Source: Ostreococcus mediterraneus (lineage: Eukaryota > Chlorophyta > Mamiellophyceae > Mamiellales > Bathycoccaceae). Taken from it: a stretch of DNA of 36,516 bases. The translations under genes were made by a program, and so were the position numbers. This document shows positions 10,353-20,240 of this stretch, in pieces. The stretch is from NCBI GenBank assembly GCA_012295225.1, contig WMKK01000004.1, forward strand, positions 73,921 to 110,436, in the 5' to 3' direction. Within the stretch, counting starts at the first letter, position 1; the number at the start of each line of letters is the position of its first letter. Under the pieces are notes generated by a model, which worked only from the letters and a program-made list of their open reading frames with translations, was not told the origin of the DNA and ran no database searches.

Positions 10353-10557
10353 TCACTATTTTACGAGTATTTTCGTGACTCGGTAACGACGAAACGTTGG
10401 AATGTACCGCTAAGCTGTGTGGGAGAGTATATGTAGTTGTTACAAATACCAGGACTAACACATCGAGTGTTATTTGCATGGAATGAACATTCAAAAAGAA
10501 GGAATTTTATTAGTATATACATTGATTTTTTATGTATCTGAAAGCTATTCGATATGA
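10353..10557 (-). other. Spacer between ARMC6 3' end and MSH4-like 5' end
   Basis: About 205 bp between two minus-strand genes. It must hold the ARMC6 3' UTR and the MSH4 promoter or first exon. A minus-strand open stretch (from 10494) starts with ATG and could supply an additional MSH4 N-terminal exon; I could not find an in-frame splice with confidence. Confidence 0.4.
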
Positions 10558-12398
10558 TTAAAGATCTTTCGTTTCAACAAGAACACCACCGGTTCCTAAG
10601 ACAAGAGTTTTTGGGTTCCAATGTTGGTTGTAGTTCTCACAGTTCAAATCACGAAGTGCTGCACTACCAACATCACTGCATGTATTCGGATGCAACGTTT
10701 TTACTGAACGTAGTAGTTCCTCCGCCCCTAAGTTCAAGAAAGCGCACTACGAAGTGGTTTCATTAAGCAGTATTTCCGATACTCCGTGACATACCTGATA
10801 CGCCTTTTCTTGCACCGCACAGTTTCGAATAAGCATACAGCACTGCCTTGCAATAGAGGGATTGTGTAAATGGGAATGCATGACTTCCATGAAGGCCGCA
10901 AAATACCCTTCTGAAAACATATTGGATACAACTTGTTTGTTTCGAAGAGATATAGCAGACATAACGGAAAGTGTACGCTCTAGAACACAAGCTCTTCTCT
11001 TGTTTGCGATGACACTGTCAGGCTCACCGGTGCCAGTGCTAATATGGCTTGATAGATCATGCATACATGAGCATAGTAATCCGTAAAGTATTTCGAGACC
11101 TTCATAGTCAACAATACTTTTCTTCCCGAAATCCGAGACTGCAAGTTTTCTGAGGCAACCAAGCGCTACTTTTGTATCTATGTTAGTAACTTTTCGGCCA
11201 AGAATTTGCTGGACAGCATATTTAATAAAACAATCTTAAAATTATTGAGGTTGCGAATTACCAGTAGAGGAGTCAGCACATCCGCATCTACGAATTGTCG
11301 ACATATTTGTTCATTGAGCATAAGTGACTCCGCCTGCTCATAGTTCAATTCACGAATTGGCGCTCAAGGCAGCAAACGTACAAATTTTAAGGCATCCCTG
11401 CACGGGTGGACAAAATTGTTATTCGATGCATTGCGCAAAACTACATGGATTATATCAGTGAATTATCACAGAGAATAACTGGCATCACCTTCAACCAGCG
11501 CCGATATTAGCCCAGCTTCCCGATATAATTCGGCATACGGAATTACTGAAGAAATTCCACTACTCGTGTCATCTGTTAACGTTGACCACCCCAACTCACA
11601 TCCTGCTTCACGCGATTTATGGTCCTGACATTCAGACAGAATTCTAACTAGCGTCTTCGGGAAGTTTTCCTAAATTTGTCAAATGTAAGATATAGTAGTC
11701 GAGCAAGCGAAATTTTTCATCCATACCGAGAACAACAGCTGTTTAGCTTTATTGCACTTCCGAGTCCCAGCAGCAAGAGCTCGAAGAATGCTGGCGAAGA
11801 GCAGCTCTTCATGTTCAGCAAGAAGGGGCACAGTAACTTGAAGCAGTCGTTTAAAAATGCTTTCATTGAAGTTGAAATCGTTAATCTGTTTCATGTGACC
11901 GTCTTTGTGTGTCGTCAGTTAAGTTTCAACGTCCAACGCCAGTCAAAATATCGCACCTCTTAGTGTACATAGTAGAAAGTGACGATCTTCGGGTTCATCT
12001 AACATGGAAAGTGCTCCATCAAGAAGTACATGTGCGTGACTGATCGATATTCCCTCCTGTATCATTTGCTGAACGGCTGTTGGGCTTGCACGTAGTGCGG
12101 CTAGCTGCGTGCACATACTTTGCTTTTCCCCGTGGTTGATGGCGTCTACTAGACTGCTCACAGGTGAGTCGTATACCGCTCGCCTACTGGATTCAGGCCC
12201 ATTAAGCATACTTCTATCTACAACGATGCCGCGAATACGAAGTTCCTCTATCGCTTCGCTGACTGACTCTTCCTCACTCAACTGGAAGTCAGAGCGGTAA
12301 CTTGCTATTAAATCGACGAACAACGCCTGTGATTAGTGTTAGTAACGTTTCACGGATTATTCTGATTGGTTTACATGTGCAATGTCCGCATTCATCAT
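10558..12398 (-). CDS. ARMC6: ARMC6 armadillo-repeat protein, eight exons
   Basis: Spliced from complement of 12398-12375, 12326-11957, 11902-11727, 11669-11489, 11440-11382, 11333-11262, 11208-10795 and 10746-10558: 1485 nt, 494 residues, against about 500 in human ARMC6. All joins are GT-AG and keep frame; the seven introns are 48-57 bp. The first acceptor follows a perfect TACTAAC branch site. Matches to ARMC6 occur throughout. The N-terminus (ALFVDLIASYRSDFQLSEEE) parallels TFDAVVRENIEEFEMGPEEA. ALGCLRKLAVSDFGKKSIVD parallels the LSRLAIRNEFCQEVVDLGG repeat. ARQCCMLIRN parallels QKQACMLIRN, and FLNLGAEELL...AALRDLNC parallels ILDLGAEALI...AALRDLGC. The function of ARMC6 is poorly known; armadillo repeats bind protein partners. 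The start ATG 12398 (second ATG at 12395) gives an eight-codon first exon. Identity confident; the boundaries of exons 5 and 6 are least secure. Confidence 0.85.
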
Positions 12399-13066
12399 TG
12401 CTATGTGAAATGATTCAGGTTAGATCGTCCACCTAGCCACACGGATGTACGCCACTGAAGATTCACACAGAGTGCGCTATTGATAGACCTCAAGTGTGAC
12501 CAGGCGCTAGTTCTGGGCAACTCGCTATAAGGCGTTTGTGATTTTTAGTCCATACCACTGTGCTTGCCTTATACTGTTGGCATGCTATTATATGCATATT
12601 TGTCAGAGAATACAAATGAGTATTAGGCCTTCTATTCCTATAATATGAACATCGTATTATACTATAGTTATACCTAAGTATATACTCTAGACATAAATGG
12701 TAACATCATGTGTAGAAAACGCATACGTTACACACAAGAACACGTTGTAATGNAAACGACACAATTCGTCCGTATACTAATCCGAACGTGACATATCCAA
12801 CAATATTCATATTTACTAGTACTGCACATATTCATGCACGTGAATATAGACGATATAAGCTCCTAATATTCCCAATGTGCCTACACATATGCAAATTTAA
12901 CAATACCATTAAATATGAACGCTTCACGTCATAGTCAAATTGGCTCAAAAACGAACGGAAACGCTCTCGACAAATCGCTTCCTTTGACTGACGGTGCATA
13001 TGTACTTCACAAGGCGACCGCCCTGGGTGCCGCCCTGGAATTCACGCAACCTACCAAAGACACGAA
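12399..13066. promoter_or_regulatory. Divergent intergenic region, ARMC6 / Sen1-like helicase
   Basis: About 670 bp between two divergent start codons, so it must hold both promoters. From about 12590 to 12910 it is AT-rich with TATA-like stretches (ATTATACTATAG, AAGTATATACTC). One ambiguous base lies at 12753. I see no convincing gene; a 71-codon plus-strand frame at 12915 has no recognisable similarity and overlaps the helicase start in another frame. Confidence 0.5.
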
Positions 13067-15546
13067 ATGGATACTAACCACTCGCTGGAGTCCGCTATTT
13101 TGTCGAAGTTGGACCCATGGTTGCGTTTAGAGAGTGATAGCAACCCGATACCACGAATCTTTACCCATATTGACGACTACAAGTCCGCTTTTCAGCCGAA
13201 ACTGCTAGAAGAGGTGAGAGAAGGTGTGAAAACCACGCTGAATCATGCGATAGGTATGTCCAATGATGTTCCGAATAATAGGACTTTTTTCATACGCATT
13301 CTCATGTGCAGAAAACAAGTCGTTTTACGAAGTAGAACAGTGGCGCGCGCTCTCAAATGACAGTGGGCTATTTAGCGTGACGCTCACTGGAAAGATTCCA
13401 TGTGAGTTACAAGCAAGTTGCATCGCGCTGCTTGTTGTGTGCACACGTGCGGGTTGTGAGGAGCTAAAAATTGATGGTGATGCCCCGGAAGCATATGCAG
13501 TTTCAGTTGTTAAAACTGTCTCGAACTCATACATAGAACTGAAAAGTGACCCGCGTGTTTCGCACCTCTGGAAAATACTCAAGGGTTGCGTTGAAAATTC
13601 AACCTCTTCAGCAAGGTTATGGATAATCATAGGCCCTAAGATTGCGACTTTCTCTCAGGAATTTGAGGCTCTCAATCATGTAGAAAAGTTAAGTAAGGTG
13701 AGCATGAAGGGAACGCGAAAAAGCACACTTGAACTGACATTTTTAGCATGTACTGAGCGCCATATTGAATCCCGCCCTATTTACTGCCCACGACAATGTG
13801 AATTCTAGACAACGAACGATACCTGATATCGAACACTATCTGGAGCGACTACGTGAGTCATTCAATCCCATGCAAGTAGACGCCATCCAGCGTTCCATCG
13901 TATCTTCTACAACTACCAAGCCGGTAGATTTTCCTTTTACGCTTGTCCAAGGTCCACCAGGAACAGGTAAAACGCACACTATAGTGGGTTCTATTCATTC
14001 ACGTCCGTCATAATCGAATTAACATTTCATACAGTGGGGTCTTTTGAATTACTTGCATTTGATAAGCTTCCAAAGATACTATGACTCAACCATGAGAGTA
14101 GTATATAACGCTTCAACAAGATGCAGAATGCACAGACCACACATATTGGTGTGTGCGCCAAGCAATAGCGCAGTAGACAACATTCTCGAGCGTATCATTC
14201 AATATGGATTCTATCAGTTGAATGGCCAACAATATCGCCCTGCTATGATCCGTGTTGGAGCTTCAGGTGCTGAAATATCAAAATCGTGTCGTGATTTCTC
14301 TGTCGAATCAAAAGTTGACGCTTTATTAGGTATGTCGACTGAAGAATGGCGCATGTGGTATTCTCGTCAGTTGCACACCGTAACTTCACTCGAAAAGGAA
14401 ATAGAAATTAAATTTAATGAACTGAGTGGATCAAGACAGTTTGATTCTGGCGAACTAGAAAGAATATCTGCACAAATAGTGACCACATTTGATGTCAGGG
14501 ACCGTGCAGTTGGTGATTTATCCAGACTAGAGCGCTTACGAAATTACTACAGCAAGAATCGATGCATAGATGGTGAATCAGTACAGCTGCTACGTTCTAC
14601 TCTGGAAGCGTCTTTTGTCGATGAGGCTGAAATCGTATTTACAACGCTAGCTTCTAGTGGTAAACGTAGCTTGCGTGACTCTACTTGCGATTTTCAAACT
14701 CTCGTCGTCGACGAGGCGGCTCAAGCGAGTGAACTGTCTACACTTTTACCGCTTTTCCATGGGATTCGGCACTGTGTATTGGTTGGAGATCCACAGCAGC
14801 TACCAGCCACCGTTTTGTCGAAAGGTGCAAAATGTGCGCGCTTCGACAGATCACTTTTTGAACGTTTGACTGAAAATGGAATTCAACCGATTGTGTTGTC
14901 CACGCAATACAGAATGCACCCTGAAATTCGAAGTTTCCCATCAGAGTACTTTTACAAGAACGCGCTCATAGACGACGTAGACGTACTTTCATGTCCACTC
15001 AACTTTCATGAAATGAACACAGGCTCGTCCCGCATTGACTTCCATCCATACCTTCTTTTTGATACTCTTTCTGGTGTTGAACAAAAAAATAGTGCAGGAT
15101 CAATTAAAAATGAGTTTGAGGTGCAACTATGCTTCAAGCTACTTGAATTGCTAGAGTTGTCATGGATAAAAGGTGAGCGGCCCAGGGTAGCAGTAATAAC
15201 TCCATACGCGTTCCAGTGTCATCGCATCAAGCAGTATACGAAGCCTTTGGCCGCTCAGATTGACTTAACCATCAGCACTGTTGATGGCTTTCAGGGGAGG
15301 GAGAGCGATGTCGTTATACTCTCCTGTGTTAGAAACGCCAAATTCGGGATGGGTTTTATGCTCGATACTCGGCGCATGAATGTTGCTCTAACACGGGCGA
15401 AATTTGGACTTTGGGTATTGTGTAGTTCACAGAATGCTATGCTTAGTCCGCTCTGGCAAGCGCTGTTCACCGATGCGAGTGCACGGTCAAGAATTGTCAG
15501 TGAAAAACAGACTAACAACCTTATCAAGTTTGGTACTCAACGCTGA
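13067..15546 (+). CDS. Sen1/senataxin-like SF1B helicase, four exons
   Basis: Joined from 13067-13253, 13312-13697, 13747-13983 and 14035-15546 (2322 nt, 773 residues). Introns are 58, 49 and 51 bp and all joins are in frame. Sen1-family helicases unwind RNA-DNA hybrids and act in transcription termination and RNA surveillance. Visible motifs: IPRIFTHIDDYKSAFQPKLL near the N-terminus as in plant Sen1-like proteins; Walker A GPPGTGKT from residue 260, followed across intron 3 by THTIWGLLNYLHL, the plant-type wording; LVCAPSNSAVDNI (motif Ia); VVDEAAQASE with D496 (motif II); LVGDPQQLPATV (III); QYRMHPEIRSFPS (IV); DGFQGRESDVVILSCVR (V); RRMNVALTRAK (VI). It lacks the long N-terminal domain of yeast Sen1 and human senataxin, so it is a minimal helicase. 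UPF1 and IGHMBP2 are alternatives but lack the WGLLN and DYKSAFQPLL features. Confidence 0.87.
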
Positions 15547-15603
15547 TCTTATTAGTAAATGAATCCCCATTAACACGACATTTGATCCAGCCTTTAGTCC
15601 AAA
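15547..15603. other. 57-bp convergent spacer
   Basis: Only 57 bp separate the stop codons of the helicase (+) and PWP2 (-), so the 3' UTRs almost certainly overlap. No terminator motif was recognised. Confidence 0.6.
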
Positions 15604-17901
15604 TTAACTGGTCAATGTGCATATGAAGTCCAGTGCTGATTGGTTCTTCGATGTTGTCACAGCAATACTACCATGGAGCGCATTCAACTCGCGAACGAAC
15701 GCGCGGAGTGTATGCAATAAGTCGTTAGATGAAATCAGGTCACACCGATATCGACAGATTTCTCGTAGCATGAGAAGTATATGATGAATATGTACGCTAG
15801 ATTTCATGCAATAGCAGAGCTCTGAAACAAATTGCTTGAAAGTACTCGAGTCCAAGTTGTACGGAATATGTTTGATGTGTTCTGGAGGAAGTGCATTTAG
15901 AACTGCCTGGAAGAAACGTCGGTTCGAAAGCCTGGTTGCTACAATCAAAGCCTCAGTGAACGCACTGTTTTGTAGTGCAAAGTGAAGATGTTTGTCACTC
16001 AATTGCTCGTCAAAATCTTTGCGCTGAATGGTATCTGAAGAGTCTTTTAAAATGAATACCTGCCGACTGCGAGCAACACATATATTTTTTCCATCAACTG
16101 AACAAAGCAGCTGAACAAATGAATCAAGAGTAGGTTCCCCTTCAGGTAAAAATACACGCTTCACGAGCGCACACGTCTGAACGTCGTAAATGCTCACAAG
16201 CATATCAGATTCAGCTGAAGCTAAAAGTGAACTGTCATGAATAAATTGAAGTCTTGCGCAGTCAGTGTAATTCGTTCGATTTCTATTCGAATTACTGGTG
16301 CTCGAATAACTGGTGCTATTTGAGACAATAGACCCATGTAAGTTAGACGTTCGAATGTTCCATATACTAACAGTCGAGTTTATCAACATTGTTGCCAAGT
16401 ACGTACCACATGGCGATAACGCCGCTGTCTGTACCTCCATCGAGTGAAACAATGAATCTATTTGTCGATTTTTGCCATACACATCCCAAACACGAGTCGA
16501 ACCATCCCATGAACTTGAAACGATATGCGATGTTTGACGGCAAACACAAATAGAAGTGATCGGAGACGTGTGCCCAACAAGAACATCGAGCAACTGTCCA
16601 GTTAAAACGGACCATAACATGATACTGAAATTGTCCACAGCCGCTCCGCATAGGACTTCATCACTACGATCTAGCGCTATGTGCGAAATTCCTCTGCTAT
16701 TCGGCGCAGTGAAAGTTCTGAAGTTACGATATCGTAAAATGTCGTACGCACGAACTGTGCCATCCATGCTTGAGGACAATAACCCCCTATCATTTGAAAG
16801 AAACAGCACTTGATTTACTCTGGCGTTGTGTTGTGAAAACGTTGCCATGCATGTTTTGGAAACCACATCCCATAAGTTCACGGTGTCGAACTTCGTTCCA
16901 GTTGCCATGAGAGAGTATGTTGAGTTCATGGCAATTGTTGTAACGTCGTGCAGCTCGTTGCTATGCTTGAGCAAGAAAGTATCTAGTTTGTAATCCCACA
17001 AGCATACATCGCTTGAGCAGTCGCCATCTATCAGTATGCAAGCTCGAACCGGATCAAAAGTACATCGCATGGGTTTTAAAAGGTAAGTTTTTAAGCATAC
17101 GGACTGGATCAAATCGCGTGAGACTACATCAAATACTTTCAAAATACCACCAGTTAAACCAACACACAAAACTTTAGCCAAGCCACTGAAGTCGGCACAT
17201 TCAACTGGGGCATCCAAGGACAAGTTCTTACATGAGTCCACAAGATATTCTTGTGATTGAGTCGACTTTTTAGCAACAATCAGTGTACCGTCACTGGAAA
17301 ATGAGTAAGTTGTTGTTGCGCCAAAACTTATGGAAACTGCAAGCAATTTGGATTTGTGCTTTACAGCCTCGAAAGACAGTTTTGTGGATATAGTGATCAC
17401 CCTACTGCTGTGATCAGAGCAACCGAATATGATACCATCACCACCCCACGACATGCAAGAAATAGTTGAATTTAAAAAGGAATGTCTTGTCACTAGTGGA
17501 GTAACGATACAGTAGAACATCGTATTCTTTTCTTTTAAATCCCATATTTCGACACACTCGTCAGAAGCAGTTACTAAAAGATCCGAATTTGCATTGAATG
17601 CCGAACGTTGCACTCGCCCACGACTCTTAATCCGACTGATAACGACATGGTTAGCCGTACTGGTGATGACCCCTCGTGAATCTACATCGGCCACGAACAA
17701 GAGTTTTGAGCACCGAGAGACAGCGATGTTCGTGATCACTCCCACGTGCCCATATGAAGTAATTCTACTGCTTAAAGTGGACGCATTTGATACGCTTACG
17801 TGTCGACCTAGTGAAGTGTACACCGTCCCATTACAAACAGTGCTTTGTACCACTCCTTGAGTTGAACCAAATATGCTTGAGAGGGAATAACTCATACTCA
17901 T
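15604..17901 (-). CDS. PWP2: PWP2/UTP1, WD40 protein of the UTP-B complex
   Basis: A single-exon 765-codon frame. PWP2 is a core UTP-B subunit of the SSU processome in the nucleolus and binds U3 snoRNP and the 5' ETS. The N-terminus MSYSLSSIFGST parallels the family MKFAYRFSNLLGT, so ATG 17901 or the in-frame ATG at 17895 is the start. Twin beta-propellers are indicated by many WD-like blades. The diagnostic stretch SSSMDGTVRAYDILRYRNF followed by RTFTAP is nearly identical to the human protein, as is LWSVLTGQLLDVLVGHTSPI. The last 130 residues resemble the helical UTP-B C-terminal (Utp12-type) domain. It is shorter than the usual 880-920 residues because the acidic insert between the propellers and the acidic tail are absent. 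Confidence 0.93.
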   Translation of the reverse strand: MSMSYSLSSIFGSTQGVVQSTVCNGTVYTSLGRHVSVSNASTLSSRITSYGHVGVITNIAVSRCSKLLFVADVDSRGVITSTANHVVISRIKSRGRVQRSAFNANSDLLVTASDECVEIWDLKEKNTMFYCIVTPLVTRHSFLNSTISCMSWGGDGIIFGCSDHSSRVITISTKLSFEAVKHKSKLLAVSISFGATTTYSFSSDGTLIVAKKSTQSQEYLVDSCKNLSLDAPVECADFSGLAKVLCVGLTGGILKVFDVVSRDLIQSVCLKTYLLKPMRCTFDPVRACILIDGDCSSDVCLWDYKLDTFLLKHSNELHDVTTIAMNSTYSLMATGTKFDTVNLWDVVSKTCMATFSQHNARVNQVLFLSNDRGLLSSSMDGTVRAYDILRYRNFRTFTAPNSRGISHIALDRSDEVLCGAAVDNFSIMLWSVLTGQLLDVLVGHTSPITSICVCRQTSHIVSSSWDGSTRVWDVYGKNRQIDSLFHSMEVQTAALSPCGTYLATMLINSTVSIWNIRTSNLHGSIVSNSTSYSSTSNSNRNRTNYTDCARLQFIHDSSLLASAESDMLVSIYDVQTCALVKRVFLPEGEPTLDSFVQLLCSVDGKNICVARSRQVFILKDSSDTIQRKDFDEQLSDKHLHFALQNSAFTEALIVATRLSNRRFFQAVLNALPPEHIKHIPYNLDSSTFKQFVSELCYCMKSSVHIHHILLMLREICRYRCDLISSNDLLHTLRAFVRELNALHGSIAVTTSKNQSALDFICTLTS

Positions 17902-18513
17902 ACCTCTTCTCTGTTCAAACCTTTACTGTGTGCGCATCTAAGAGATATGTCGCAACGCGACTGACATTTCGGCGGATGAAGTTGTAAACCAACAGTAGAA
18001 AGTAGCTGATAACCTGCTCGTGCGTTGTTAGCAGTGGCGGCTGTGAACGTTAGCAGTACGAACGCGACATGTTCCGAAATCCCGGGTTTAAGGTTCTTAA
18101 GAGAATATCATACGTTACATAATCGTACAAGACTAAAGGGATACTTGACATCAAAACATCCATACTTCAGAGGATCTGTTAGTGTTTATCATAAATGACG
18201 AGATGGGTGTATTTGGGGTTTGAACTCATAAGGCAATATAAATATTCAATATTGTATTGAATATATGCGTACCACTGGTAGTATTTGGCATAAGAAAACT
18301 ACGCGCGTGGTTTCGGCGACTTGCTGTGCTCGTGCGGTGAAACCGTGCGCGTGTCACTTCGACGACGAAGTGTGGATACGTACGGCAACGCAACATATAT
18401 TCATCCAGTCGATTTAAATAAACTGACCTTGGGCTGTCACAAAAGTACAAGTCTGTATTGCGCAGAGTCACTAGTTACCAAATATTCGGAGAGTAGCGAG
18501 AGTAGGTCTGTTC
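17902..18513. promoter_or_regulatory. Divergent intergenic region, PWP2 / elongase
   Basis: About 610 bp holding both promoters. It contains a clear inverted repeat at 18242-18264 (10-bp arms ATATTCAATA, 3-base spacer). Open frames here are short and unrecognised. No RNA gene was seen. Confidence 0.5.
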
Positions 18514-19365
18514 ATGATATCTTCAGCTCGTAACTATTGGGCGTCTTGGGATGAAGTTGTCTCCAATGTTACGTTCAATCTGCTTCGGGAAATTGGATGG
18601 TCTGTTGATCCGATCAGCAGCGCAACGCGCGGCTTATTCGCTGTAGAGTCACCTACCCCCTTAGTGACGTGCTTGACCTTGTACATAGTGATAGTGTTGG
18701 CAGGTTGCTTCAAACTTTGCAGAAGCCCAAGGCAAACAAGTGATCCGGCGTGGCTCAAACTTCTCATCATTGTGCATAATGTATTCCTTATTCTTCTGAG
18801 CGCTTACATGTGCGTGGGCTGCATTAAAGAAGCTTACTTGAAGGGTTACACACTATGGGGCAATGACTATGATCCTCGCGAAACTGAACTAGCGCGGTTC
18901 ATCCACTTGTTTTTCATTTCGAAAATCTATGAATTCATAGATACCTTCATCATGCTACTCAAAGGAAACCTAAAGCAGGTGACATTCCTCCACGTGTATC
19001 ACCATGCAACTATTTCTTTCATTTGGTGGATGATAGCGCGCGTTGCGCCTGGTGGAGATGCTTATTTTAGCGCCGCTTTAAATTCGTGGGTGCATGTATG
19101 CATGTATTCGTACTACTTACTCGCCATAATCGTCGGTAAAAACGAGATAAACCGTCGAAAGTATCTTTGGTGGGGGAGATATCTAACGCAGATGCAGATG
19201 TTCCAGTTTGTTCTCAATCTCTGCCAAGCACTATATTGCACACATTTCTCGCCATACCCGCGATTCCTCTCGAAGATTTTGCTTGTTTATATGGCTAGCC
19301 TGTTGGCATTATTTGGTCAGTTCTACCACGCGAAACATATGTCTAAGTCCAAAAAAAATGTGTAG
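18514..19365 (+). CDS. ELO-family fatty acid elongase (PUFA type)
   Basis: A single-exon 283-codon frame from ATG 18514. ELO proteins are ER-membrane condensing enzymes: they join malonyl-CoA to an acyl-CoA in the first step of each two-carbon elongation. The histidine box FLHVYHH is at about residues 158-164 and is preceded by KIYEFIDTFIMLLKGN, both standard. QMQMFQFVLN follows. Several hydrophobic spans (about residues 53-70, 83-102, 185-207, 225-245 and 255-272) fit a multi-pass protein. The C-terminus is KSKKNV, a KKxx-type ER-retrieval signal. The YEFIDTxxM and HVYHH wording resembles algal and moss delta-6/delta-5 PUFA elongases, but substrate preference cannot be read from sequence. 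Confidence 0.92.
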   Translation: MISSARNYWASWDEVVSNVTFNLLREIGWSVDPISSATRGLFAVESPTPLVTCLTLYIVIVLAGCFKLCRSPRQTSDPAWLKLLIIVHNVFLILLSAYMCVGCIKEAYLKGYTLWGNDYDPRETELARFIHLFFISKIYEFIDTFIMLLKGNLKQVTFLHVYHHATISFIWWMIARVAPGGDAYFSAALNSWVHVCMYSYYLLAIIVGKNEINRRKYLWWGRYLTQMQMFQFVLNLCQALYCTHFSPYPRFLSKILLVYMASLLALFGQFYHAKHMSKSKKNV

Positions 19366-20240
19366 TGTGTAACACTTGCCGAGAAAAGTACAAATAACAC
19401 AAAGTAAGCACCTTGCATATGTATTTCAACACTCACGCCTATAGCGCGCATATCGCACATAGCACGCAACTCGTAGAGCACATGCAATCGTTACTTGTTT
19501 CACAGCGCGAATACAAAGACTTATGCTAGAAGTTCAGGGAACAACGTTCAAGGCGCGTGAATGAAGTTCAAGTATCTGTTTGAGTTCACACGCCTGTCGA
19601 GTCTGAACAGTGTCAAACTGAGTATCATGAATCAGTTAGTTATCTTTCAAACGATATATGCACGCACCGTACTAGAAGTCGTGGCTTTAAACGTAAGAAC
19701 TCCGGTGACGTGGTTGTACCGCATCCGCAACCTCAACTAAAGCAGTGCTTTATGAGTGAAAACAAATAATATGTTGGTCGAAACTCACCTCAGTCGGGTT
19801 GTGTTTTAAGCACGTGTCGACCGCGATGGAAAGACGGTCCATGATAGCGCGCCGCAAAGTTGAAGTACCCGCACGAGCACCGTGCGACACGTGCTTGTTT
19901 TGTCACTCTCGTTTCTGCGTGTCACGTGAAAAGGTGTTCAACACTTACAAGGTTGGTACAATATGGGCAAATTCGCGCGCGTACTACATATGAACCTTTA
20001 TTTAAGCTGATGTGCGCACGATTATTAAAAAAAGCCGTAAAAACAATTTATGGCGGAACTTGATCTGGGGTTCGTAGTTGATATGGCATGTATGTATAAT
20101 ATACTACAACCGCCAAGGACGTCGGCGGACTGGGCGAAAAAGCGCGTGCAGGTGCCTGCCTTATTTTTACCTCCTCATGTGCGCACGCGGCCCATCCCTA
20201 CCGGTATAATGAACCGATTAAAATAAAGGCATATTGTATG
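19366..20240. other. Gene-poor intergenic stretch
   Basis: About 875 bp between the elongase stop and the left inverted-repeat arm. Only short unrecognised open frames (about 65 codons) occur. I found no tRNA, snRNA or long repeat in it. It must include the elongase 3' UTR. Confidence 0.5.

Noticed and set aside
11141-11208. Possible extra intron in ARMC6 ending after TTACTAACATAG
   Set aside because: Using that acceptor brings an immediate in-frame stop, while the acceptor at 11209 keeps the armadillo repeat intact.
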